DNA of 13,355 nucleotides, from the NCBI RefSeq assembly GCF_002479495.1, contig NZ_DLNQ01000013.1, forward strand, positions 1 through 13,355. Reading direction: 5' to 3'. The notes under the pieces are model-generated. The model searched no databases, had not been told where the DNA came from, and was given only the letters and a program-made list of their open reading frames with translations. The translations under genes were made by a program, and so were the position numbers. Positions 6,348 through 13,355 of the stretch are shown here, in pieces (the first letter of the stretch is position 1; each line of letters opens with the position of its first letter). This DNA comes from Brevundimonas sp. UBA7506 (GTDB taxonomy: Bacteria; Pseudomonadota; Alphaproteobacteria; Caulobacterales; Caulobacteraceae).

Positions 6348-6866
6348 ATGAGACTGAAACCTTACCGCTCCGCCGGCCCTCGCCGACGGGGCCGCCGCAC
6401 CGTCGCCTTGACGACGCTCCTCGGGGCCGCCGCCGTCCTGACCGCCCTGAATTGGCCCATGGCGGACGCGGCCGGACCCGCCTCTCCTCCGGCCTCCGCC
6501 CGCCCCTCCTTGCCGCCGGAGGCGACCTTCCTCTGCGACGTGGCCCATGTGAACGATGGCGACACCCTGCGCTGCAAGGACGGCTTGAAGGTCAGGCTGC
6601 ACGCCGTCGCCGCCAGGGAAGCGGACGAAACCTGTTCGCCCGGACATCCCTGCCCGTCCGCCAGCGGCGCATCAGCGACCGCCACACTGAACCGCCTCGC
6701 GGCGGGAAAGAGACTGACCTGCGTGCCGACGGGCCGAAGCTACAAGCGTATCACCGCCATCTGCCGGACATCCGACAACGAAGAGGTCAACTGCGCCATG
6801 GTTCGCAGCGGGACCACCCTGATCTGGGACAGGTTCGACAGGCAGCGTCCGCTCTGCAGCCGTTGA
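6348..6866 (+). CDS. Exported SNase-like (staphylococcal nuclease homologue) protein
   Basis: A 172-aa protein. Residues 1-42 are a basic start followed by a hydrophobic stretch (VALTTLLGAAAVLTAL, 19-34), a signal peptide or membrane anchor. The SNase-like domain runs from about 60: DGDT (70-73), VRLHAVAARE (82-91), YKRITAIC (132-139) and NCAMVRSGTTLIW (148-160). Compared with S. aureus nuclease from memory, Arg83, Glu91 and Arg134 correspond to catalytic Arg35, Glu43 and Arg87, and Asp72 to calcium ligand Asp21, but the Asp40 ligand is Ala88. Eight cysteines from residue 63 onward suggest disulfides in the periplasm. The ATG at 6348 is favoured because it gives an intact export signal. There is no Shine-Dalgarno; TAGGCT ends seven bases upstream, suggesting a leaderless message. 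It diverges from the RadC-like gene. Activity is unproven. Confidence 0.8.
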   Translation: MRLKPYRSAGPRRRGRRTVALTTLLGAAAVLTALNWPMADAAGPASPPASARPSLPPEATFLCDVAHVNDGDTLRCKDGLKVRLHAVAAREADETCSPGHPCPSASGASATATLNRLAAGKRLTCVPTGRSYKRITAICRTSDNEEVNCAMVRSGTTLIWDRFDRQRPLCSR

Positions 6867-7275
6867 AACGGCACAGTCGCTTTGCAACCGCTCGGTCGGC
6901 GAATGCGAAAGCGGCGGCTTCGGCTGCGCGCGCGGGCGCCTGATCAGCACCGCAAAATTCCTTCGCGGCGCTACTTCCCCGCCCTATCCGGCAGGGATCT
7001 TCTTGTCGGCGCCCAAGCACTTCCGTTTTGTTCCGAACCGCCACAGGTCCAGAAGCGAAACAGCGCAGCCTACGGGGCTTATCAGACGTTCGCGAAGACC
7101 GGTTTGACTGCTAGCGAAGCAAACTTGAGGCGAGCGGTGGGAACTTAGGCGCCGAAATGTCCTGAAACGATCTGGCAAACGAAGTTTCGTTGTGTCCCAT
7201 ATGTGTCCCAAACGCAGGCCGCACGAAGTTGGCCTACAAACACGCTCAACATAACGTTGAAATATAAGGGAAAAA
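6867..7275. other. 409-base gene-free stretch between the SNase-like gene and tRNA-Lys
   Basis: No open frame here matches a known family. The part near the tRNA (about 7150-7275) is clearly richer in A/T than the surroundings. It contains AACGAA-GT-TTCGTT (7178-7191), a tandem TGTGTCCCA repeat, and CAACATAACGTTG (7247-7259). This is where an attachment site flank and integrase gene would be expected for an element inserted at the tRNA 3' end, but no integrase remnant is legible. Confidence 0.5.
7191..7210. repeat. Tandem TGTGTCCCA direct repeat near the tRNA 3' end
   Basis: TGTGTCCCA occurs at 7191-7199 and again at 7202-7210, separated by TA, an 11-base period (about one helical turn). It lies 66-85 bases beyond the encoded CCA of tRNA-Lys. 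The spacing and helical phasing fit arm-type sites for a tyrosine recombinase, though this is inference. An adjoining inverted repeat (AACGAA/TTCGTT) shares its last T. Confidence 0.55.
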
Positions 7276-7352
7276 TGGTACGCCCCCTCGGGCTCGAACC
7301 GAGGACCCTCTGATTAAAAGTCAGATGCTCTAACCAACTGAGCTAGGGGCGC
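7276..7352 (-). tRNA. tRNA-Lys (anticodon TTT)
   Basis: The minus strand folds as a complete 77-base cloverleaf. The acceptor is GCGCCCC with GGGGCGT (first pair G-U). The D arm is GCTC/GAGC with AGTTGGTTA as loop, the anticodon stem TCTGA/TCAGA around loop CTTTTAA, and the T arm CTCGG/CCGAG around TTCGAGC. It ends A-CCA, with CCA encoded. The anticodon TTT (7318-7316) reads AAA and AAG lysine codons. A run of five T follows the CCA at once. Its 3' end faces the mobile-looking region, a common target for integrases. Confidence 0.96.
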
Positions 7353-7386
7353 ACACTCTTTGAAATCAACCACTTGGGCTGTTTCG

Positions 7387-7415
7387 CCGCCGACAGGCGA
7401 AGCGCCTGTTTGCGG
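7387..7415. other. Strong hairpin between tRNA-Lys and the CoA-transferase gene (possible terminator)
   Basis: ACAGGCG (7393-7399) and CGCCTGT (7403-7409) are exact reverse complements around the loop AAG. The stem extends, after a CG/TT mismatch, into CCGC (7387-7390) and GCGG (7412-7415). On the plus strand the core ends in TTT but then turns G-rich, so a terminator is only possible. It sits upstream of the tRNA promoter side and 120 bases before the CoA-transferase. Confidence 0.4.
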
Positions 7416-7503
7416 AGGCGGTTTCTGGTTCATTCGCGGATGGAGGTCAAGGGCCGCAGCGCGCGAAGATGCGCATTTTGTGAGGAAATCGTCACGGCCG
7501 CCC

Positions 7504-7531
7504 TTCCACAGCCCGTCCATGCGGTTAGCGT
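7504..7531 (+). promoter_or_regulatory. Possible promoter giving a leaderless CoA-transferase mRNA
   Basis: TTCCAC (7504-7509), a 16-base spacer and TAGCGT (7526-7531) lie just before the ATG at 7538. There is no Shine-Dalgarno, and a -10 element six bases from the ATG would place the transcript start at about the start codon. The hexamers are weak matches, so this rests mainly on the spacing. Confidence 0.25.
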
Positions 7532-7537
7532 GGCGGC

Positions 7538-8632
7538 ATGGGACCTCTCGCCGGACTGCGCATCATCGAAATCGACGGCCTGGGGCCCGTCACCTTCTCC
7601 GGCATGCTTCTGGCCGACATGGGGGCCGAAGTTCTGCGGCTGACGCGCGGCGGCGCCGCCCCCGCAGCTGTTTTCGACGAGGTCGGCGGCGAGGTGCTGC
7701 ATCGCGGGCGCGCGGCCGTGCCCGTCGATCTCAAATCGCCTGGGGACCGCGACAAGGTCCTGGCGCTGATCGCGGGCGCCGACGTCCTGATCGAGGGCTT
7801 CCGGCCCGGCGTCATGGAGCGCCTGGGCCTGGGGCCGGACGCCTGCGCCGCCGTCAATCCGCGCCTGGTCTATGGCCGCGTCACCGGCTGGGGTCAGACC
7901 GGGCCGATGTCCGATCAGGTCGGCCACGACATCAACTACCTCGCCCTGTCCGGCGCCCTCTATCCCATGGGGGCGGGCGATCAGCCGCCCTGCCCGCCGT
8001 TGAACCTGGTCGGCGACTACGGCGGCGGGGCCATGATGCTGGTCAGCGGCGTGCTGGCGGCCCTGCTGGAGGCCAAGACCACCGGGCGCGGCCGCGTCGT
8101 CGACGCCGCCATGACCGACGGCTCGGCCCTGCTGACCAGTCTGTTCCACGCCTTGCGGGCGCGTGGCCTGTGGAGCGAGCGGCGTGAAGCCAACCTTCTG
8201 GACGGCGGCGCGCCCTTCTATCGCTGCTACGCCTGCCGCGACGGCGGCTTCGTCGCCGTCGGCGCGCTGGAGCCGCGCTTCTACGCCGCCCTCATCAAGG
8301 GGCTTGGCCTGACGCCCGACGAAGCGCCGCAGTTCGACCGGGAGAACTGGCCCGCCCTGCAGGCCCGCTTCACCGCTCTGTTCGCCACGCGCGACCGCGA
8401 CGACTGGGCGACGCATTTCGTCGGGACCGAGGCTTGCGTCACCCCCGTCCTGTCCCTGAGCGAGGCGCCGGCGCACCCTCACAACCAGGCGCGCGGAACC
8501 TTCGTGAGCGCAGGAATCGTTCAGCCCGCCCCCGCGCCGCGCTTCGCCGCCGCAGCCGCGCCGGTCAGCGCCGACCGGCCTCTCCTGCCGCTGGATCAGG
8601 CCCTGGCCGACTGGACGAACGAAAACGCCTGA
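7538..8632 (+). CDS. Family III CoA-transferase, alpha-methylacyl-CoA racemase type
   Basis: A 364-aa protein of the CaiB/BaiF family. Three residues align by exact spacing with M. tuberculosis racemase MCR (His126, Asp156, Glu241, from memory): His130 in GHDINYLALSG, Asp160 in NLVGDYGGGAMML, and Glu245 in ALEPRFY. Conserved family segments include the opening GLRIIEIDGLGP, LLADMGAEVLR and GRVTGWGQTGP. It would interconvert (2R)- and (2S)-methyl-branched acyl-CoA esters so that branched chains can enter beta-oxidation; a true CoA transfer is less likely because of the His/Asp pair. The region 35-50 is shorter than in some homologues. The ATG at 7538 starts exactly at the conserved N-terminus. 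It appears monocistronic and is followed 109 bases later by the lipoprotein gene. The exact substrate is unknown. Confidence 0.93.
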   Translation: MGPLAGLRIIEIDGLGPVTFSGMLLADMGAEVLRLTRGGAAPAAVFDEVGGEVLHRGRAAVPVDLKSPGDRDKVLALIAGADVLIEGFRPGVMERLGLGPDACAAVNPRLVYGRVTGWGQTGPMSDQVGHDINYLALSGALYPMGAGDQPPCPPLNLVGDYGGGAMMLVSGVLAALLEAKTTGRGRVVDAAMTDGSALLTSLFHALRARGLWSERREANLLDGGAPFYRCYACRDGGFVAVGALEPRFYAALIKGLGLTPDEAPQFDRENWPALQARFTALFATRDRDDWATHFVGTEACVTPVLSLSEAPAHPHNQARGTFVSAGIVQPAPAPRFAAAAAPVSADRPLLPLDQALADWTNENA

Positions 8633-8654
8633 AGCCGTGACCAAAAGGGTTCAG

Positions 8655-8680
8655 TTGCGGTTCATTCTCGTTCGGTAGAC
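8655..8680 (+). promoter_or_regulatory. Candidate housekeeping promoter for the lipoprotein-tamAB genes
   Basis: TTGCGG (8655-8660) and GGTAGAC (8674-8680) are 13 bases apart. This fits the Caulobacter housekeeping pattern (TTGACG, 10-14 bases, GCTANAWC). It lies 62 bases before the lipoprotein start, just past the CoA-transferase stop, and no other promoter is evident before tamA. GGTTCA occurs twice here (8648 and 8659). Confidence 0.42.
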
Positions 8681-8741
8681 AAGCCGAGGGAACCCAGCCG
8701 GGCAGACGACGTTTGCCACCCCACAGGGGGAAGAAAACCAG

Positions 8742-9020
8742 ATGAACCGATTGATTGTAAAACGTTTGCTCCTGGCCGCAGGCCTGGCCGCCGCCACCGC
8801 CCTGGCGGCTTGCGATGAGCCGCGTTCGGAAAACGACTACGAGGCCGTCGAGGTCCAGACCGAAGAGCCCGCCGCCCCCGCCGCCGAAGACTCGGCCGCG
8901 CCCGCCGTGGCCGAGGCTCCGGCTGCGACCGAGGCCCCGCCTCCAGTAGACGCCCTGCCGCCCGAAACCCGCACCTCGGAACAGACGGTACAGCCGGAAA
9001 GCGATACGCTGTTCTACTGA
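8742..9020 (+). CDS. Small acidic lipoprotein, function unknown
   Basis: A 92-aa protein with a clear lipoprotein signal: basic start MNRLIVKRLL, hydrophobic LAAGLAAATA, and lipobox LAAC with the lipidated Cys at residue 24. Asp at +2 would be the inner-membrane retention signal by the E. coli Lol rule, which may not hold here. The mature 69 residues are disordered-looking and rich in Ala, Pro and Glu (EEPAAPAAEDSAAPAVAEAP, residues 41-60), with strong negative charge and a C-terminal DTLFY. GGGGGAAG lies a few bases before the ATG. It sits 56 bases before tamA on the same strand, apparently with a shared promoter. A role with the TamA/TamB machine is possible only by position. No known family was recognised. 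Confidence 0.83.
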   Translation: MNRLIVKRLLLAAGLAAATALAACDEPRSENDYEAVEVQTEEPAAPAAEDSAAPAVAEAPAATEAPPPVDALPPETRTSEQTVQPESDTLFY

Positions 9021-9076
9021 TTCCGCCTGAGCGGCGTTCGCTTCCGGTTGTCGCGCCCTGAACCCAAGGCTCCAGT

Positions 9077-10870
9077 TTGACGTCGAGGTCTCATCTCCTT
9101 CTCGCCAGCGTGGCGCTCTGGGCCGTGTGCGGCCACGCGGCGGTCGCCGCCCAGCCCAAGGCCGAGATTCGCGGCGACGTCGACGCCGAACTGCGTCGGC
9201 GGCTGGAGCAGGCCGTCGGTCAGGTCGACGAAGCCCCCGCCAACCGTTTCGAGGCCCGCCGCCGCGCGCGCTCGGCCATGGAGGCGGCCCAGGCCCTGCT
9301 TCGCTCTGAAGGCTATTACCAGCCGACGCTGCAGGACGACGTCGAGGGCGAGGAAAAGCCGGTCGCCGTCGTCACCGTCATGCCCGGACGGCGCTTTGAA
9401 CTGAGCGAGACCAAGGTCAACTGGGTCGCCCCCGTGCCTGATCCCGCCGCACAGTCCGCCGCCACCGCCGACATCGGCCTGAAGCCGGGCGATCCGGGTC
9501 GCGCCGCCGACATCCTGGACGCCGAGGGCCGGATCGTCGCCAACCTGACGCGCGAAGGCTACGCCGACGCCAAGGCCGAACCCCGCCGGGTGGTCGTCGA
9601 TCACGCCGCCTTCACCGTGCAGCCCAATTTCAACATTGCTTCGGGCGAACTGGTGCGGCTGGACGGCGTGCTGGTGCGCACCCGGGGGCCGACCAACCCC
9701 GACTGGGTCGCCAATCTGGCCCCGTGGAAGGCCGGCGACCGCTACGACCCCGAGGACGTGGCCGAACTGGAGCGGCGTCTGCTGGACACCGGCGTCTATG
9801 ACGGCGTCAACGTCTCCCTGGCCTCGCTGGATCAGGTGACGCCCGAGGGACTGCGCCCGGTCGTCGTCGGCCTGTCGGACCGTCCGCGCAGCCTGCTGGA
9901 GGCCGGCGCCACCTATTCGACCGCCGAAGGCGTCGGCGTCGACGTCTTCCAAACCCGCTACAACCGCTTCGGCCGCGCCGCGACGCTGAAGTACGGCGGC
10001 CGCTACGCCAGCATCGACAGCCGCCTGGGCGCAGAGGCCAGCTTCCCCCACTGGGGCAAGGCCGGCCGGACGTTGAAGCTGTCCGGCTACCTCATCAACG
10101 AACAGACCGACGCCTATGACCGCAGCGCCGTCAGCGTGAACGCCGACCTGTCGCAGCGCATCGGCAAGACCTCCTTCTTCACCTACGGCCTCGGCGTCGA
10201 TGCGGGACAGTACACAGAGAACCGCTTCGACCCGATCACCCAGGCGCCGATCACCTTCGATCGCGACCTGGCCATCGTGACGGGGCGCGCCATCGCCTTC
10301 ATGGATCGCTCCAACGATCCGCTGGATCCGACCCGCGGCTATCGTCTCTACGTGTCGGCCCAGCCGACGGCCGTGACGGGCGAGGACACCGTCCTGTTCC
10401 TCAAGACCGAGGGCCAGGCCACGGCCTATCTGCCCCTGCAGGACGGGGCCAAAACGGTGCTGGCTGGCCGCGCCCGTATCGGTTCGATCGTCGGCGGCGA
10501 GGAGCTGACGGTGCCGTCGGACCGCCTCTTCTATTCCGGCGGCGGCGGCTCGGTGCGCGGCTATTCCTATCAGAGCATCAACCCGCGCCTGCCCGACAAC
10601 ACGCCGCGCGGCGGCCTGTCGCTGTTCGAGACCTCGATCGAGGTGCGCCGCGACATCGGCCAGAAGTTCCAGGCCGTCGGCTTCGTCGACGCCGGGGCCA
10701 TCGGCTTCCAGGAGACCCCCAACCTGACCAACATGCGCTACGGCGCAGGCGTCGGGGTCCGTTACAAGCTGCCGTTCGGCCCGGTGCGCGCCGATATCGC
10801 CGTCCCGCTGAACAAGCGCGAGGGCGACGCGGCCTTCCAACTCTACATCAGCATCGGCCAGGCGTTTTGA
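9077..10870 (+). CDS. tamA: TamA, outer-membrane Omp85-family translocation/assembly protein
   Basis: A 597-aa protein. Residues 1-25 are a signal peptide (HLLLASVALWAVCGHAAVAA, 6-25). Residues 28-270 carry POTRA-like domains, with repeated helix-strand segments such as ALLRSEGYYQPTL and ANLTREGYADAKAEP. Residues about 270-597 form a 16-strand Omp85 barrel: the loop-6 signature VRGY lies at 493-496 within GGGGSVRGYSYQ, and the last strand ends FQLYISIGQAF with a terminal Phe. TamA inserts certain beta-barrel proteins such as autotransporters and, with TamB, moves phospholipids to the outer membrane. The start is TTG: a stop six codons upstream leaves no ATG, AAGG lies six bases before it, and it gives a whole signal peptide. 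tamB starts within its stop codon, so the two are translationally coupled. Confidence 0.93.
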   Translation: MTSRSHLLLASVALWAVCGHAAVAAQPKAEIRGDVDAELRRRLEQAVGQVDEAPANRFEARRRARSAMEAAQALLRSEGYYQPTLQDDVEGEEKPVAVVTVMPGRRFELSETKVNWVAPVPDPAAQSAATADIGLKPGDPGRAADILDAEGRIVANLTREGYADAKAEPRRVVVDHAAFTVQPNFNIASGELVRLDGVLVRTRGPTNPDWVANLAPWKAGDRYDPEDVAELERRLLDTGVYDGVNVSLASLDQVTPEGLRPVVVGLSDRPRSLLEAGATYSTAEGVGVDVFQTRYNRFGRAATLKYGGRYASIDSRLGAEASFPHWGKAGRTLKLSGYLINEQTDAYDRSAVSVNADLSQRIGKTSFFTYGLGVDAGQYTENRFDPITQAPITFDRDLAIVTGRAIAFMDRSNDPLDPTRGYRLYVSAQPTAVTGEDTVLFLKTEGQATAYLPLQDGAKTVLAGRARIGSIVGGEELTVPSDRLFYSGGGGSVRGYSYQSINPRLPDNTPRGGLSLFETSIEVRRDIGQKFQAVGFVDAGAIGFQETPNLTNMRYGAGVGVRYKLPFGPVRADIAVPLNKREGDAAFQLYISIGQAF

Positions 10871-13355
10871 CCGACACTCCTCCGCCTCATGAACCCGAAG
10901 CGGAAACGCCGGCCAAGGCCGAGAAGCGAAAACGCACGCGTCTGCAGCTGATCGCCTTCGTCTCGGGCGTCGTGGTCGCCGCCCTGCTGGCCCTGAGCAT
11001 CGTCCTGGCGATTGGCGGGCGAATGTATCTGGTCTCGGATTCCGGCCGCGAACTGATCACCAGTTTCGTCGCCGGCAAGAAGATCAGCCGCTATGGCCGC
11101 ATCAACGTCGAGGGCTTGAAGGGCGACCTGTTCGACGACTTCACCCTGGAGCGGGTGACCATCACCGATGCGGACGGCGTCTGGCTGGAGGCGACCAATG
11201 TTCGCCTCGACTGGTCCTACTGGCCCCTGTTGATGCGGCGCTTCCATGCGACCGAGATCCGCGCGGACCAGATCCGTCTGCTCCGCCGTCCCCAGTTCGA
11301 GCCGCGGACCGAGCCCGGCGGCCCCCAGGCCCTGAGCGTCGACATCGACAAGTTCAGCGCCAAGGTCGAGCTGATGGAGGGCTTCTCCAAGGAATACGGC
11401 CGCTGGACCCTGAGCGGCGACGCCGAGGTTCCGCGTCGGGGCGACAAGAAGATCAACGTCGACGCCTTCAGCCTGAACCGCCAGGGCGACCATTTGCTGC
11501 TCAAGGCGATCATCGGCAAGAAGCCCGAGGACCTGCGGGTCAACCTGCGCGCCGGCGAGGCCCAGGGCGGCCCGATCGCCGGCGCGCTGGGCTATTCCCC
11601 CGACAAGCCCTTCTCGGCGATCGCCGTGGTCAACGGCGAACTGGTCGATGTCGAGGTGAAGACCGGCGACTTCACCCCCCTGACCGTCAAGGGCCGCTAC
11701 GGCAAGACCGGCGCCCGGATCGGCGGCGCCGCCGACTTCTCGGGCTCGGACCTGCTGGAGCCCTTCGCCCGCCGCATCGGCCAGAGGGCCCGCTTCGGCT
11801 TCGCCAGCCTGCCGGTTCGGGACGCCGAGGATGTCCAGGCCATGAGCTGGACCCTGACCGCCGAGAACATCACCACCCGCGCCTCGGGCCTGATCAACCT
11901 CAAGCAGCGCGCCGCGCCGGACGGCGTCAAGCTGACGGTCGCGACGCCCTCGCTCACCCGCCTGGCCGGCCCGACCCTGGCTGGTGCGACCACCTATACG
12001 GGCGTGTTCAAGGGCGACGCCAACCGCTGGAGCCTACAGGGCTCGGCCAGCCTTCAGGACACGGACCTCGCCAGCTATCGCGCCGCCCGCGTCTCGGGGC
12101 CGCTCGACCTCAGCTACAACAAGGGCCAGTTCGATGTCGTCACCGACGCCCGCGCCGTCGGCGGCTCGACGGCCGGCATCATCGGCGCCCTGCTAGGGGC
12201 CACCCCCCATGTGAAGCTGGAAGGCTCGCGCACTTCCGACGGCGCCTATCTGCTGAAGAAGATCGACGGGCGAGGCCAGGCCCTGACCCTGACCGGATCG
12301 GGCGGCCGCAACCTCACCGGCGGCCTCAGCTTCCGCGGTGATGCAGACATCACCGACATCTCGCGTATCCGCCCCGGCGCCAAGGGCTCCTTCAAGGGAC
12401 CGATCCAGGCCGGCAAGGCCCGCAACGGGCCGTGGACCATCAGCTTCGACGGCCGCGCCTCGCGCCTGAGCGTCGGCATGGACGAACTGGATCGCCTTCT
12501 GGGTCAGACCCCGCGTCTGGCCATGGCCGGAACCTATGACCGGGGTGTCCTGGCCATCAACCGGGGCGAGTTGACGGGCGCCGCCGGGCGCATGGGCGCC
12601 AAGGGCCTGATAGAGGGCGGCAAGCTGCGTCTGGCCCTGGACTGGGACGCGCACGGGCCGTTCGGCGTCGGTCCCGTGGCCATCGACGGCGCCATGAGCG
12701 GAAACGGCGCCCTGACCGGCACCCTGGCCCAGCCCAGGGCTGACCTGCGCGCCGCCTTCGACAAGGTCGCGGCCGGCGGCCTGATCCTGACCAACGCCGA
12801 TCTGATCCTCAGCTTCCGCAAGGGCGCCGACGCGTCCGACGGACGGATCGTGCTCAACTCCGGCTCCAACTACGGCCCGGCGCGAGCGTCGGGGAACTTC
12901 TTCCTCGGCGGCAAGAGCCTTCGCCTGACCGAGGTGGACGTCAACGCGGGCGGCGTGACGGCCCAGGGGGCCATCGCCCTGTCCAACAACTATCCTTCCA
13001 GCGCGGACCTGACCTTCACCGCGCGTCAGGGCGCCTTCCTGGCCTCGGGCGAGGCCAATGGCCGGGTGCGCCTGACCGACGGCGGCGGGGATCAGAGCGC
13101 CGTCCTGGACGTCACCGGCCGCAACGTCCGCCTGGCCGGTTCAACCTGGGTGGTCCGCAACCTCTCGCTCAAGGGCCAGGGCACGCTGGAGCGCCTGCCC
13201 TTCTCCCTGGCCGCCGACGTCGGCGGGCCCAATCCGGTCCAGTTCAACGGCACGGGCGAATACTCGCGCCAGGGCCCGGCCCAGAGCGTCACCCTGCGCG
13301 GCGGCGGCCGCGTGCGCGAGGTCGCCTTCACCACCCGCGCCCCCGCCGTCATCGC
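10867..13355 (+). CDS. tamB: TamB, inner-membrane-anchored translocation/assembly module (3' end outside window)
   Basis: The frame stays open from 10867 to the window edge: 829 codons, with the C-terminal DUF490/TamB domain not reached. Residues 1-27 are charged and cytoplasmic (KAEKRKRTRLQ), and 28-50 form one membrane helix (LIAFVSGVVVAALLALSIVL and on). Then come the conserved TamB N-terminus (GKKISRYGRINVEGLKGDLF, 70-89, then DDFTLERVTITD) and many repeating amphipathic beta segments of the kind that build the long hydrophobic groove of AsmA/TamB bridge proteins. It works with TamA across the periplasm. The start is TTG at 10867, overlapping the tamA stop as TTGA; no in-frame ATG exists until residue 53, after the membrane helix. 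Family length is about 1,300-1,400 residues, so roughly 40 percent is missing. Confidence 0.93.
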   Translation, partial: MTDTPPPHEPEAETPAKAEKRKRTRLQLIAFVSGVVVAALLALSIVLAIGGRMYLVSDSGRELITSFVAGKKISRYGRINVEGLKGDLFDDFTLERVTITDADGVWLEATNVRLDWSYWPLLMRRFHATEIRADQIRLLRRPQFEPRTEPGGPQALSVDIDKFSAKVELMEGFSKEYGRWTLSGDAEVPRRGDKKINVDAFSLNRQGDHLLLKAIIGKKPEDLRVNLRAGEAQGGPIAGALGYSPDKPFSAIAVVNGELVDVEVKTGDFTPLTVKGRYGKTGARIGGAADFSGSDLLEPFARRIGQRARFGFASLPVRDAEDVQAMSWTLTAENITTRASGLINLKQRAAPDGVKLTVATPSLTRLAGPTLAGATTYTGVFKGDANRWSLQGSASLQDTDLASYRAARVSGPLDLSYNKGQFDVVTDARAVGGSTAGIIGALLGATPHVKLEGSRTSDGAYLLKKIDGRGQALTLTGSGGRNLTGGLSFRGDADITDISRIRPGAKGSFKGPIQAGKARNGPWTISFDGRASRLSVGMDELDRLLGQTPRLAMAGTYDRGVLAINRGELTGAAGRMGAKGLIEGGKLRLALDWDAHGPFGVGPVAIDGAMSGNGALTGTLAQPRADLRAAFDKVAAGGLILTNADLILSFRKGADASDGRIVLNSGSNYGPARASGNFFLGGKSLRLTEVDVNAGGVTAQGAIALSNNYPSSADLTFTARQGAFLASGEANGRVRLTDGGGDQSAVLDVTGRNVRLAGSTWVVRNLSLKGQGTLERLPFSLAADVGGPNPVQFNGTGEYSRQGPAQSVTLRGGGRVREVAFTTRAPAVI

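Noticed and set aside
6984..7211. 75-aa minus-strand frame beside the tRNA as an integrase remnant.
   Set aside because: No recombinase motif (the R, H-x-x-R or Y active-site residues in context) can be recognised.
9014..10840. 608-aa minus-strand frame opposite tamA.
   Set aside because: Antisense shadow; tamA has a signal peptide, POTRA-like segments and the VRGY motif on the plus strand.
1..13355. CRISPR array, insertion sequence or tRNA-derived direct repeat (second attachment site) within the window.
   Set aside because: No regularly spaced repeats, no transposase, and no second copy of the tRNA 3' sequence were found on reading.

Overview
The window is very GC-rich DNA from an alphaproteobacterium. 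Likely Caulobacterales and perhaps Brevundimonas, judging from codon use, Caulobacter-like promoter shapes (TTGNNG...GGTAGAC) and the TamA/TamB region; the genus is inference, not shown.

Region A (1-3781) looks like a small catabolic cluster. The 5' tip of an amidohydrolase gene (minus, 1-84) and a VOC/glyoxalase-fold gene (plus, 267-680) diverge from an AT-rich intergenic region holding two TCTAGA-centred sites. On the minus strand follow, in transcription order, a ferredoxin/rubredoxin-type FAD reductase (3781-2573), a QorB/NmrA-like NAD(P)-binding oxidoreductase (2528-1668) and an IclR-family regulator (1527-694). The IclR protein is the obvious candidate controller of the cluster. The reductase has no ferredoxin or oxygenase partner in view.

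Region B (3782-7275) has the character of a degraded integrative element beside a tRNA gene. On the minus strand lies a tightly overlapping set: a RadC-like protein lacking its JAMM metal site, a 93-aa helix-turn-helix protein, an unrecognised 63-aa protein and an AlpA-type regulator. They are joined by ATGA overlaps or an 8-base overlap. Downstream lies an orphan DUF7662-like gene, and on the plus strand an exported SNase-like protein. Two long stretches (4348-4736 and 6867-7275) hold no gene I can support. No integrase is visible.

Region C (7276-7352) is tRNA-Lys(TTT) on the minus strand with an encoded CCA. Its 3' end faces region B, the usual geometry for tRNA-3'-end integration, and a tandem TGTGTCCCA repeat lies 66-85 bases beyond it.

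Region D (7538-13355) reads as ordinary chromosome: an alpha-methylacyl-CoA racemase-type family III CoA-transferase, a small acidic lipoprotein, then tamA and a 3'-truncated tamB. TamA and TamB form an outer-membrane/inner-membrane-spanning assembly pair. Both appear to use TTG start codons, and tamB starts inside the tamA stop codon (TTGA).
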